From NCBI GenBank assembly GCA_025996865.1, contig BNTV01000171.1:1-7802 (forward strand): a DNA stretch of 7,802 bases. The letters are read 5' to 3'. Made by a program: the position numbers and the translations under genes. Below the pieces are notes generated by a model, which saw only the letters and a list, made by a program, of their open reading frames with translations, did no database searches and had not been told where the DNA came from. The stretch is from Bacteroidia bacterium (lineage in GTDB: Bacteria > Bacteroidota > Bacteroidia > Bacteroidales > Azobacteroidaceae). Below, piece after piece: positions 1 to 7,036 of the stretch. Numbering within the stretch: the stretch's first letter is position 1; each line of letters opens with the position of its first letter.

Positions 1-50
1 TGAAAAGACTCAAAATAAGACGGTTCTGTTTTCGTATCTTCACAAACAAT

Positions 51-81
51 CAAAATTAAACATTTCGTTTTTTAGGGCGAA
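51..81 (-). promoter_or_regulatory. Possible leftward Bacteroidota-type promoter
   Basis: Read on the minus strand, TAATTTTG (51-58) fits the Bacteroidota -7 element TAnnTTTG. It is preceded, after exactly 19 bases, by TTCG (78-81), one mismatch from the -33 element TTTG. Transcription would start near position 44 and leave the window to the left, so the target gene is not visible. The surrounding stretch 1-115 has stops in all plus frames and shows no recognisable coding remnant. The area is AT-rich, so a chance match is quite possible. Confidence 0.3.
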
Positions 82-115
82 TTTTGGTCAGGGTTCCTAA
101 CATTTTAAGTATTAG

Positions 116-1022
116 CATCTTTCTTGTTTAAATACTACGCTGGAATACTTGAATGAAAGCAAAATAGGAAAGCGTCCTATGTTTTATAAGATTATTCGGG
201 ATACAAAGGGTCGTACTTGGCTGGGGTCCAACGGCAATAATCTATTCCTTTATCAGCCTCAAGACAAATCAATTATCCCTGTTAAAATTAAAACGCCGCC
301 CGAAATGAATTTTGACAATGAATACATGAGCCTCTACAAAGATAATCTGGGCGCCCTTTGGATAGGCACGTTCAATAAAGGCGTGAAATATTATAATCCC
401 AACCAATATTATTTCAATCATTACGAACTGAAAACGGGCGATAAATCGGTTTTGAGCGTTGTAGGTAATCTCATAGAGGAAAAATGAATGTGAGCTTTTT
501 GATGTAAATAACGGCTTGGTTCACAATTCGATCTGTGGCATTCTGGAAGATGAAGCGAATGGAGATATATGGGTGGCAGCCTTGACCGGCATATCCAAAA
601 TCAATCTGCAGAGTCGGAAAATCATTAACTATACGAGAAAAACCGGATTTCCGCTGCAAGAAGTTTCAAGAAAAGCTTTTCTGAAAGGTTCGGACGGCTT
701 ATTCTACATAGGCGGAAGCAACGGTTTGGTTTCTTTCGACCCGAATACGTTCAAAGCCGGCTTCTCAAAATCACCGGTTGTCAGAATATCATTGATAAAA
801 TCATTGAATACTAAAAATGATTCGCAACAACCGGGTTTTGATAACTATGTCGATATGAACAAAAAGGAAGCCAATATGAATATAAATTGGAGGGTTCCGA
901 TCTGGATTGGAAATATAACGACTGCTGCATCGTTGATAATACCGACATCGGACATGGCTTTTCCGTGCTTTGCGGCAAAGCCGGAGCAGGTAACCAATTG
1001 TCCGATATTGATAATAATATAA
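116..1022 (+). pseudogene. Remnant of HTCS sensor (beta-propeller plus Y_Y_Y domain)
   Basis: Decayed piece of a hybrid two-component system sensor, the large membrane regulator that controls polysaccharide-use genes in Bacteroidota. Three blocks are visible. Block A (116-484) has two-component propeller repeats such as KDNLGALWIGTFNKGVKYY. Block B (about 477-865, a different frame) has the repeats NGLVHNSICGILEDEANGDIW and SDGLFYIGGSNGLVSFDP, then the linker SPVVRISLIKSLN. Block C (about 863-1020, back in the first frame) opens with YEYKLEGSDLDWKY, a Y_Y_Y domain signature, and SVLCGKAG. At the A/B join the motif G.lWiGT and its strand are absent, so about 20 or more residues are missing. 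At the B/C join the NSFSFEFAALNY-like stretch is also gone. There is no start region, transmembrane segment, histidine kinase, receiver or AraC-type DNA-binding domain. A stop at 113-115 closes the frame on the left, and the ftcD 3' end follows on the right. The losses are too large for simple sequencing error. Whether it once served the xylan cluster cannot be told. Confidence 0.78.
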
Positions 1023-1026
1023 TTGC

Positions 1027-1923
1027 TCATTCCATTAAATGTGTTTCTAAAATTTGTTTCATGGAAAAATTTTCAAGTCCCAAATAATAAGAAGCCGTAT
1101 CCACAACGGCTTGCAACGGTAGTAAACCGATGAGTTCGGAACCGGAAATCGTAACGCCATATCGTTGGGCTTCAAAACGAATCATTTCCACAGCTTGATA
1201 AATGGCCGTTTTGGTGTAATCCGTCAGATTCATGGAAACCTGAACCCTGTTTTGGCCTTTCAGTTCAACGCCCATGGCTTTGCAAAACCGCAAACCGCCA
1301 CCGATAGAGCGTACTTTCTTCGCAATTTTATCGGCAATTTCCAATTCGTCGGTATTCAGATTTACGTTAAAGGCAATCAACGGCATACGCGCACCGACAA
1401 CCGAAGCGCCGGCGGTAGGATGCCGTTCGGCAGGTCCGAAATCGGGTTTCCATTCGGGAAGTTTCATTTTTTCGACTAATCCTTCAAATTCACCTTTTCT
1501 GATAGCGGCCAGATTTTGACGATGTTCGGCAGAAGCCGATTTTTCGTACAAATAAATCGGAAGTGCATACTTTTCGGCAAGAATCCGCGCTATATCTTTT
1601 GCCAAAGCATCCGCTTCTTCGAGGCTCATTCCTTTAATCGGAATAAACGGAATCACGTCGGTCGCACCTAATCTTGGATGTTGGCCTTCGTGTCCGGTCA
1701 AATCAATTTCTTTGACGGCAATTCCAACCGCTTCAATAACAGCCGATTTCATTGCATCCGGCTCGCCAATGGCGGTAACAACCAATCTGTTGTGGTCTTT
1801 GTCGTTGCTGTAATCCAACAACTTAACGTTTTCCTTTGCACGGAAAGCATTTACAATTCGTTCTACTTTTTCCGGATCGCGTCCTTCGCTAAAATTGGGA
1901 ACGCACTCAACGATTTTATTCAT
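1027..1923 (-). CDS. ftcD: Glutamate formimidoyltransferase
   Basis: Cytoplasmic enzyme that transfers the formimino group between N-formimino-L-glutamate and tetrahydrofolate, a late step of histidine breakdown that feeds folate one-carbon units. The 298 residues match the stand-alone transferase, without the cyclodeaminase domain found in the animal fusion protein. The N-terminal half begins IVECVPNFSEGRD (4-16) and carries GHEGQHPRLGATDVIPF (77-93), in which His82 aligns with the catalytic His82 known from pig FTCD. The second half has RHPTAGASVVGARMPLIAFN and, near the C-terminus, SGSELIGLLPLQAV. The ATG at 1923 directly precedes this conserved N-terminus; only an A-rich stretch, no clear Shine-Dalgarno, lies before it. 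The stop of a lost gene lies 9 bp upstream, and a promoter match lies about 110 bp upstream. No hut genes or cyclodeaminase gene are near, so it looks displaced from its pathway, yet the reading frame is intact. Product confidence is high; its role beside xylanases is unclear. Confidence 0.94.
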   Translation of the reverse strand: MNKIVECVPNFSEGRDPEKVERIVNAFRAKENVKLLDYSNDKDHNRLVVTAIGEPDAMKSAVIEAVGIAVKEIDLTGHEGQHPRLGATDVIPFIPIKGMSLEEADALAKDIARILAEKYALPIYLYEKSASAEHRQNLAAIRKGEFEGLVEKMKLPEWKPDFGPAERHPTAGASVVGARMPLIAFNVNLNTDELEIADKIAKKVRSIGGGLRFCKAMGVELKGQNRVQVSMNLTDYTKTAIYQAVEMIRFEAQRYGVTISGSELIGLLPLQAVVDTASYYLGLENFSMKQILETHLME

Positions 1924-1932
1924 TCTTATATA

Positions 1933-2019
1933 TTAGTTTTTTTTCAAAGCTTTGATGCGTTTTTTCAAATCGGGATGACTCGAAAACAGTTTAGAGCTTA
2001 ATCCCGTTTTGCTTATTAT
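1933..2019 (-). pseudogene. C-terminal scrap of a lost gene, probably M48-type metallopeptidase
   Basis: On the minus strand an open stretch of 28 codons plus TAA reads in part LSSKLFSSHPDLKKRIKALK, closed upstream by an in-frame stop at 2020-2022 and without any ATG. The pattern L-F-S-S-H-P-D-x-x-x-R-I resembles the conserved C-terminus of M48 (HtpX/Ste24-like) metallopeptidases, which often end F-S-T-H-P-...-R-I followed by a short basic tail. The stop lies 9 bp before the ftcD start, the kind of spacing seen in operons, so ftcD was probably once the downstream partner of this gene. The catalytic HExxH region is absent. The family call rests on about 20 residues and is therefore tentative; that this is a coding remnant is somewhat safer. 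Confidence 0.5.
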
Positions 2020-2034
2020 TTATAAAACGAGTTA

Positions 2035-2064
2035 CAAAGTTATGAAAAAAAAGTAATAGGCAAG
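2035..2064 (-). promoter_or_regulatory. Candidate Bacteroidota sigma-factor promoter for ftcD
   Basis: On the minus strand TAACTTTG (2035-2042) matches the -7 element TAnnTTTG exactly. CTTG (2061-2064), three of four bases of the -33 element TTTG, lies 18 bases upstream, close to the usual 19. Initiation is expected near 2028, giving a leader of roughly 105 nt that runs through the 29-codon scrap into ftcD. It lies just past the stop of the last glycosidase gene, so it would let ftcD be expressed apart from the xylan operon. I see no hairpin terminator for that operon in this gap, so read-through is also possible. Confidence 0.5.
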
Positions 2065-2079
2065 GGAGAAAAAGTAATA
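2048..2079. repeat. Two copies of AAAAAGTAATA, 21 bp apart
   Basis: The 11-base word AAAAAGTAATA occurs at 2048-2058 and again at 2069-2079, on either side of the proposed -33 element. A 21 bp period equals two helical turns, as expected for two sites bound by a dimer on one face of DNA. The region is A-rich, so chance or slippage duplication is an equally good explanation. Confidence 0.3.
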
Positions 2080-2086
2080 AACTTGC

Positions 2087-3814
2087 TTATTGCGAAGTAG
2101 CATACAAACCAATCAAAGCGCCGGTAAATCCCCCTGCCACATTGGTTGAAAGAATATCGCCGGATACCGTGCCGCCAAGATTTTTAAACGCATTATTATC
2201 TACCGAATAATTAAATTTATAGTCATCTCCTTTCGCTTCGACCTGCAATCTTACCGGATTTGTCGGATCTATTTTTTCGGAAGCGATGACGGTAGATGTA
2301 GGAGCAGTGCGCGGATTGCCCTTGCCGGCCGTCTTTTCAAGAACAATATAGTAATCTTTTTCTTTCTTTGTGATACCGAATACATAATTGAACCGTTCGC
2401 TTTGGTAACACACTATTCCTGCTAAATCCTTTTCCGATTGCGGCTTATAATTGATGGTTACGGTTGCCGTAAACGAATGGTGTTGTTGCCTGTGAAAAAG
2501 CGTGGAAGTCGGTTTTACTTCCTTGATGTTCGCCGGATACGGATTGATTTGCAAGCCTGTTTTTGTTATCGTCGCAAAATCTTCGCGAAAGCCTCTTACG
2601 CCAATCCATCTGTAATCCAAGTTTTTATTCGTAAAGTTATCGGTAAATGTAAAATTTCCGTTGGGGAAAAAGCCTGCTTTTCCGGTTTTGTTTTCTACGC
2701 CTTCCGGCATTTTCAGTTTAACGGATAACGGAACCAGCCCGTTTTCAAAGACAGGAAATTCACCTGTCCAGTCCACCGGCAACAGGAATGTTTCCCTGCC
2801 TGTGTTCACTCTGTCCTTTTCATTGGGACGAATGCCCAAAAATACGCCGTAATATTTTCCGTCCGGAGTTTCTACAAGGTCGGCATGTCCCGCCCAATCG
2901 ATCTTATTTTTCCGGTCGTTCGGAAAATAGCGCTGGGTAAGAATCGGATTATTGGCAGCAGGAACGTAAGGCCCTTTGGGATTGTTGCTGACAAAAATCA
3001 CTTCGCTGTGCCAACCGCCGGTGCCGCCTTCGGCGCACATCAGGTAATAGCGTCCGTTTTTTTTGTAAATGTGAGGCGCTTCAATCCAGATGGGTTTTTG
3101 GGTAATATCCACTCCGCCATCGACAATCATTTTGTCGGTTCCGGGAATTACCCGGTCATTCGCCACGTCGTATTCCCATATCTTAATGATTCTGTGGCCG
3201 TTGTACAGTTCTTTTCCTTTATCGGGAGCGTCATTGTGGACGATATAGGCTTTCCCGTCATCGTCAAAGAAAATGGACGGATCTATTCCGTCGAAACGGA
3301 GTTTGATGGGATCGCTCCAGCCTTTCATCGGGTCTTTGGTTTTGACGATTATGTTTCCGAAGTCGCCGGCGAATTGCGTGGTTATCATGTAAAACGTGTC
3401 ATTGTGCGGATTGTAGCGGATGGTTGGAGCGTAAATTCCGGCGCTTATTCCTGTATCTTCTACTTTCAGTTGCGTGGGTCTGTCCAAGACATGCCCGATT
3501 TGTTTCCAATTGACCAAGTCATTGGAATGAAAGATGGGTACGCCGGGGGTCATGGCAAAAGAAGAAGCTACCAGATAATAATCGTTTCCCTTGCTGCAAA
3601 TGCTTGGGTCGGGGTAGCAGCCTTGAAGGATGGGATTGTAAAATTCGTTCGCCTGCAACGGATTTTCATTATAAACCGGGTCTTCGCCTTGATAAACGAA
3701 ATTATTGAACACGGGCATGTTTTTATCGTTCTTTGCTTCTGCGGAAGCAAACAAAAGCATAAAGGCGCATATCAGTATCACCTGTTGCTTGTGAAATGAT
3801 TTGAAATTTTTCAT
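2087..3814 (-). CDS. Secreted GH43 glycosidase, beta-xylosidase/alpha-L-arabinofuranosidase type
   Basis: Glycoside hydrolase family 43 enzyme of 575 residues, expected to remove xylose or arabinose from xylo-oligosaccharides. A signal peptide (1 to about 27, ending AEA) has no lipobox, so the protein is probably soluble in the periplasm. The five-bladed propeller spans about 57-370 and shows the inverting catalytic trio: base Asp69 in GCYPDPSIC, Asp178 in FDGIDPSIFFDDDG, and acid Glu245 in WIEAPHIY. His310 in WAGHADLV matches the conserved central histidine. The motif TPGVPIFHSNDLVNWKQIGH resembles XynB-like subfamilies (11 or 12). A C-terminal beta-sandwich (about 388-575), with TLFHRQQHHSFTATV and the ending GALIGLYAT, shapes the active site in such enzymes, and its completeness shows the protein is full length. 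The ATG at 3814 starts a normal signal peptide and lies 12 bp after the preceding stop, so the two GH43 genes are likely co-transcribed. It is the last gene of the run. Xylosidase and arabinofuranosidase activity cannot be told apart here. Confidence 0.93.
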   Translation of the reverse strand: MKNFKSFHKQQVILICAFMLLFASAEAKNDKNMPVFNNFVYQGEDPVYNENPLQANEFYNPILQGCYPDPSICSKGNDYYLVASSFAMTPGVPIFHSNDLVNWKQIGHVLDRPTQLKVEDTGISAGIYAPTIRYNPHNDTFYMITTQFAGDFGNIIVKTKDPMKGWSDPIKLRFDGIDPSIFFDDDGKAYIVHNDAPDKGKELYNGHRIIKIWEYDVANDRVIPGTDKMIVDGGVDITQKPIWIEAPHIYKKNGRYYLMCAEGGTGGWHSEVIFVSNNPKGPYVPAANNPILTQRYFPNDRKNKIDWAGHADLVETPDGKYYGVFLGIRPNEKDRVNTGRETFLLPVDWTGEFPVFENGLVPLSVKLKMPEGVENKTGKAGFFPNGNFTFTDNFTNKNLDYRWIGVRGFREDFATITKTGLQINPYPANIKEVKPTSTLFHRQQHHSFTATVTINYKPQSEKDLAGIVCYQSERFNYVFGITKKEKDYYIVLEKTAGKGNPRTAPTSTVIASEKIDPTNPVRLQVEAKGDDYKFNYSVDNNAFKNLGGTVSGDILSTNVAGGFTGALIGLYATSQ

Positions 3815-3826
3815 TATTTATTACTT

Positions 3827-5824
3827 TTAATATTCTACATAGTCAAAACTTACACCATCCTTCCTGTCCGGTGCGGGAATATCGGTCAGTGCATTGATAT
3901 TTCCCTTTGCAACCGTTAAATAACGATTGGTAGCCAAGGATAATAGAGCCACAGAACCGTCATCCAGTTCAATCCATTGGAAAGTTTCCTGTGTATCAGG
4001 CTTCCCTTTTTTGAGCGAAACTGTTCCTGAGGGATCAACGGAAACAAAGCTGCCGTCATTGGCTCGCAGTGCTACACGTCCCTGTTTGCAATAATCTACA
4101 AAGAATTCATCCATTCCCTGTATCGTGAGGAAAGAAGCATTTTCCGCTTTATTCTTAAACAGTACTGTCTTAGCGTATGGAATCGAACGAAATCCGTGCG
4201 GGTAGGTTTCTTCGACGGTAAAATCGTCAAAATCCGCATAACCGCCGTTTATTCCTTGTGTATTGAAATGAAACAAAGCGTAACGGATTCCCTGGAAAGT
4301 TGTCATCGTAAAATGCAACGGAACGGTTTCTCCGATTGGGTAATATAGGCCTCCATCACCGGCGTTATACGAAAAACGGGCTACATCGGCAACAAAATCG
4401 GTATGTACTTTCAAGCGAATATGAGGAGAATTTAACTTGACAGTATATTTGTTGTCTTCCGCTTTTTCCGCAGTGCCGGGACGACGAGACTGTACGGCTT
4501 GTTTATACATTGTTAATTGATAGTCTTTGCCGGTTTTTTCAATACCCAGCCATGCGTAGGGAGAAGTCAGCAAAGCCAGACCGGCGATATCCCCCTCTTT
4601 CAAGGCCGAAGCGTCAATCGAAACGCTTGCGTAACTGTCCGGACCGACGGCTTTTTGCGTCAGCGTATTTTTGGCATACCAAAAACTTTCAGCCGGAAGC
4701 GAATGTAAGCGCAGTTTGCCGGGGTTTTCCGTCAATGACCATTTTGAATCGTCCGGCAAGTGGTTCCAGCCCCATTGAATACCCGGTTTGGGATTGTCGA
4801 AGTTGTCGCTGCGCGGCATGGCAGGCGTAATGGGTTCGGCAGGCTTGCCCATATCAGGTTTTATCCAAGTGCGAGGAGTTTTTGTTAAGTTGCCGGGTAA
4901 TCCGAAATAGGGAAAACCTTCCTGCCAGGTAACCGGCGCCAGGTTGGTCATACGACCGATACCATCTCTGTCCTGCATGGAATAACCCCACCATTCGCCC
5001 AAAGGCGTTTGGATAATTCCGCCCTGATGCAGGGTTAAGCCTTTCAAATAGCCCTGATGGTCTTTTTCGCTGACGACGCGGACTTCGTAGGGGCCTTCGA
5101 TTTTATCGGCAATACCGCATTGCATCGGTGTTGTGGCTCCCGGAACCGCCCAGATAATAACATATTTTCCGTCGATTTTGTAAACATGCGAGCCTTCGCC
5201 TACTCCCGTTGCGATTGTTTTTTGCGTTTCGGGCTTGATGTCGGTCAGGTCATCGTTCAGTTCCGCCAGCGTAATTGTTCCTGCTCCCCAGACTACATAT
5301 TTTTTGTCGTCATCGTCAAAGAAGACACCCAGGTCGTGCAATCCGCGTTTCATAACGTGATGCTTCCATTTACCCGCCGGATTATCGGTTTGGAAAATCT
5401 GCACGGTATGGCGGTTCACATTGGCGAAGATATAAAACATGCCTTTGTGATAGACAAAAGCCGGCGCCCAGATGCCGCGTCCGTACATGTCACGGCGATT
5501 ATTTTCCGTTGGGTCGGGTTCAAAACGAAACTCCGGCCCCAAGTCGAAGCGGTCGAAGGCGTAGTTGATTAACTTCCAGTTCACCAGGTCTTTGGAGTGC
5601 CATATCGGTAATCCGGGCATGATGTGCATGGTGGAACTCGTCAGATAATAATCATCGCCGGCGCGAACCATGGCCGGATCGGGAATGTCTTCGAATGAGA
5701 TGGGATTGGTATAAGTACCGTTGCCATTGTCGGCGGTATAGGTATTTGTTTGCGCTTGTAATTCCAAAGCAAACAAGAAAATGCTTAGAAAAATGAAAAT
5801 GTTTATTGCTTTTACTGATTTCAT
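3827..5824 (-). CDS. Secreted GH43 glycosidase with beta-sandwich and C-terminal beta-trefoil-like module
   Basis: Family 43 glycoside hydrolase of 665 residues, probably trimming xylan fragments. The signal peptide (1-24, ELQA before QTN) suggests periplasmic export. The propeller spans about 38-320. Catalytic candidates are Asp49 in EDIPDPAMV, Asp164 in GLHDLGVFFDDDD and Glu210 in GVGEGSHVYKIDG; His266 in LHQGGI is the central histidine. The second motif reads HDLG where many family members have DPS, but the aspartate is kept. A beta-sandwich of the GH43 C-terminal type follows (about 338-540, from DNFDNPKPGIQWGWN to DFDDFTVEE). The last 120 or so residues (545-665) are extra. They contain VALRANDGSFVSVDPSG and VALLSLATNRYLTVAKG, which look like units of a fascin-like beta-trefoil, possibly a carbohydrate-binding module. 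It lies 22 bp after the GH10 stop and 12 bp before the next GH43. It differs strongly from its GH43 neighbour, so this is not a recent duplication. The exact linkage cleaved is unknown. Confidence 0.92.
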   Translation of the reverse strand: MKSVKAINIFIFLSIFLFALELQAQTNTYTADNGNGTYTNPISFEDIPDPAMVRAGDDYYLTSSTMHIMPGLPIWHSKDLVNWKLINYAFDRFDLGPEFRFEPDPTENNRRDMYGRGIWAPAFVYHKGMFYIFANVNRHTVQIFQTDNPAGKWKHHVMKRGLHDLGVFFDDDDKKYVVWGAGTITLAELNDDLTDIKPETQKTIATGVGEGSHVYKIDGKYVIIWAVPGATTPMQCGIADKIEGPYEVRVVSEKDHQGYLKGLTLHQGGIIQTPLGEWWGYSMQDRDGIGRMTNLAPVTWQEGFPYFGLPGNLTKTPRTWIKPDMGKPAEPITPAMPRSDNFDNPKPGIQWGWNHLPDDSKWSLTENPGKLRLHSLPAESFWYAKNTLTQKAVGPDSYASVSIDASALKEGDIAGLALLTSPYAWLGIEKTGKDYQLTMYKQAVQSRRPGTAEKAEDNKYTVKLNSPHIRLKVHTDFVADVARFSYNAGDGGLYYPIGETVPLHFTMTTFQGIRYALFHFNTQGINGGYADFDDFTVEETYPHGFRSIPYAKTVLFKNKAENASFLTIQGMDEFFVDYCKQGRVALRANDGSFVSVDPSGTVSLKKGKPDTQETFQWIELDDGSVALLSLATNRYLTVAKGNINALTDIPAPDRKDGVSFDYVEY

Positions 5825-5846
5825 AATTTAATTATATGACCATTTA

Positions 5847-6968
5847 TTATTTCTTTTCAGCCAAACGAATAATCTCGGCTACAACCGGTTTTGCCTGATA
5901 TTTGCGGTCGAAAAGCAGCGGGTAATCGGTGCGTCCGCGAACCGGAAAACCGTTTTTCCATGAACCGCCGTCCGTTACGCCCCACATCGTAACGCGGGAA
6001 ACTTTGCCCGGATATTTCAGAAACAGTTTGAAAAAATCCGACATCCGGTTTGTCCATGCTGTCGAAGCGGAATCAGGTACGCCTTCGGTATAAGGATTTA
6101 ATTCTTTCTGATAGGCAAAATTGGTGGAGATATCTGCACCAACACCTTGGCGGGGCGCCGGCAATATGGATAAATCAAATTCCGTAACCATTACTTTTAC
6201 GCCTGCACGGGTATAATCCAATATCGTTTGTTCGTATTCTTCCATCGACGGACCGTCCATGCCTACATGTCCCTGCATGCCTATGGCATCAATACGGATT
6301 CCTCTTTCTTTCAATGTTTTTATCAACCGGACAACGGTTGCCCGCTTTCCCGGATACCATTCGTTGTAATCGTTGTAATACAGTTCGACATTGGGATCGG
6401 CTTCCTGTGCATATTGAAAAGCCAAAGGAATGAACTCTTCCCCAAGTATTTCATAAAACTTACTTTTCCGGTAAGAACCGTCTTCCATGATGGCTTCGTT
6501 CACAACATCCCAGCCTCTGATTCGGCCTTTATATTGGCCGACTACCGTTGAAATATGGCTTTTCATCCTTGCTTTCAGCGTTTCCGGTGAAACATTGTTT
6601 CCATTTTCATCGATAAAAAACCACCGGGGCAGCTGACTGTGCCAGATTAAGCAATGTCCGGTAATCCACATTCCGTTTTGTTCGCCGAATGTTACGAATT
6701 TGTCGGCGTCCGCAAAATCAAATTCGCCTTCCTTGGGTTGAAGATACATGCTTTTCATGCAGTTTTCCGCAACGATGGCATTGAAATTCTGTTTGATAAC
6801 ATCTATATCGGCGACATCCTTGCCCGATATTTGTCCAAGATTTAAAGCGGTTCCTATATAAAACTTGCCTTTTAAAGCGTCTTTTAATGTTTTCCCGGAA
6901 GATTGTGAAAACAAAGTGTTGCAACTGAGTAACAGCAGCGTAAATAATAAAATTTTTTTGTTCTTCAT
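5847..6968 (-). CDS. Secreted GH10 endo-beta-1,4-xylanase
   Basis: Retaining endo-xylanase that cuts the beta-1,4-xylose backbone; 373 residues, a single GH10 barrel without extra modules. Residues 27-370 cover the fold. Visible landmarks are the substrate-binding [13 protein letters not shown] (104-116), acid/base Glu158 in [17 protein letters not shown] (232-236), nucleophile Glu263 in [10 protein letters not shown], and [10 protein letters not shown] (328-337). A segment at about 270-308 between the nucleophile strand and the next helix is longer than in minimal GH10 enzymes. The N-terminus can be read two ways: signal peptidase I cleavage at LFS before QSS (residue 21), or a lipoprotein at Cys16 (LLSC), although Leu at -2 is poor for a lipobox. 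It is therefore either periplasmic or membrane-anchored, and I favour periplasmic. The ATG at 6968 lies 68 bp after the stop of the other GH10 gene, in a gap that carries a hairpin, and the GH43 start follows 22 bp after its own stop. Confidence 0.95.
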   Translation of the reverse strand: MKNKKILLFTLLLLSCNTLFSQSSGKTLKDALKGKFYIGTALNLGQISGKDVADIDVIKQNFNAIVAENCMKSMYLQPKEGEFDFADADKFVTFGEQNGMWITGHCLIWHSQLPRWFFIDENGNNVSPETLKARMKSHISTVVGQYKGRIRGWDVVNEAIMEDGSYRKSKFYEILGEEFIPLAFQYAQEADPNVELYYNDYNEWYPGKRATVVRLIKTLKERGIRIDAIGMQGHVGMDGPSMEEYEQTILDYTRAGVKVMVTEFDLSILPAPRQGVGADISTNFAYQKELNPYTEGVPDSASTAWTNRMSDFFKLFLKYPGKVSRVTMWGVTDGGSWKNGFPVRGRTDYPLLFDRKYQAKPVVAEIIRLAEKK

Positions 6969-6988
6969 AACGGTTGAATTTTATGCAT

Positions 6989-7015
6989 GGCGGCTGTCTT
7001 TGAGGTACAACCGCC
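6989..7015 (-). other. Strong hairpin between the two GH10 genes
   Basis: In the transcript of the minus strand GGCGGTTGT pairs with ACAGCCGCC, nine base pairs including one G-U, around a 9-base loop. It begins about 20 bases after the upstream stop and ends 20 bases before the downstream ATG. No U-run follows it in the transcribed direction, so it is not a standard intrinsic terminator. It could stabilise or set a cleavage point between the two messages, or influence translation of the second. The GC-rich stem stands out in an AT-rich gap. Confidence 0.5.
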
Positions 7016-7036
7016 AATACAATAATTATTTTTTCA

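Noticed and set aside
149..487. A TTG-started intact small gene of 112 codons
   Set aside because: The frame continues upstream to 116 with sensor-like sequence and ends mid-repeat, so it is a piece of the broken HTCS rather than a gene.
516..1022. A TTG-started intact gene of 168 codons
   Set aside because: Its first two thirds are HTCS propeller repeats and its last 45 or so residues are out-of-frame sequence of the Y_Y_Y block.
2885..3799. Long plus-strand open frame of 304 codons opposite a GH43 gene
   Set aside because: It is antisense to a well-supported enzyme, has no recognisable motifs and follows the codon structure of the opposite strand.
5057..5572. Plus-strand open frame of 171 codons opposite the second GH43
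   Set aside because: Antisense shadow without domain signs or a ribosome site.
2087..5824. The two GH43 genes as a recent tandem duplication
   Set aside because: Their motifs, lengths and C-terminal regions differ greatly; only short family motifs are shared.
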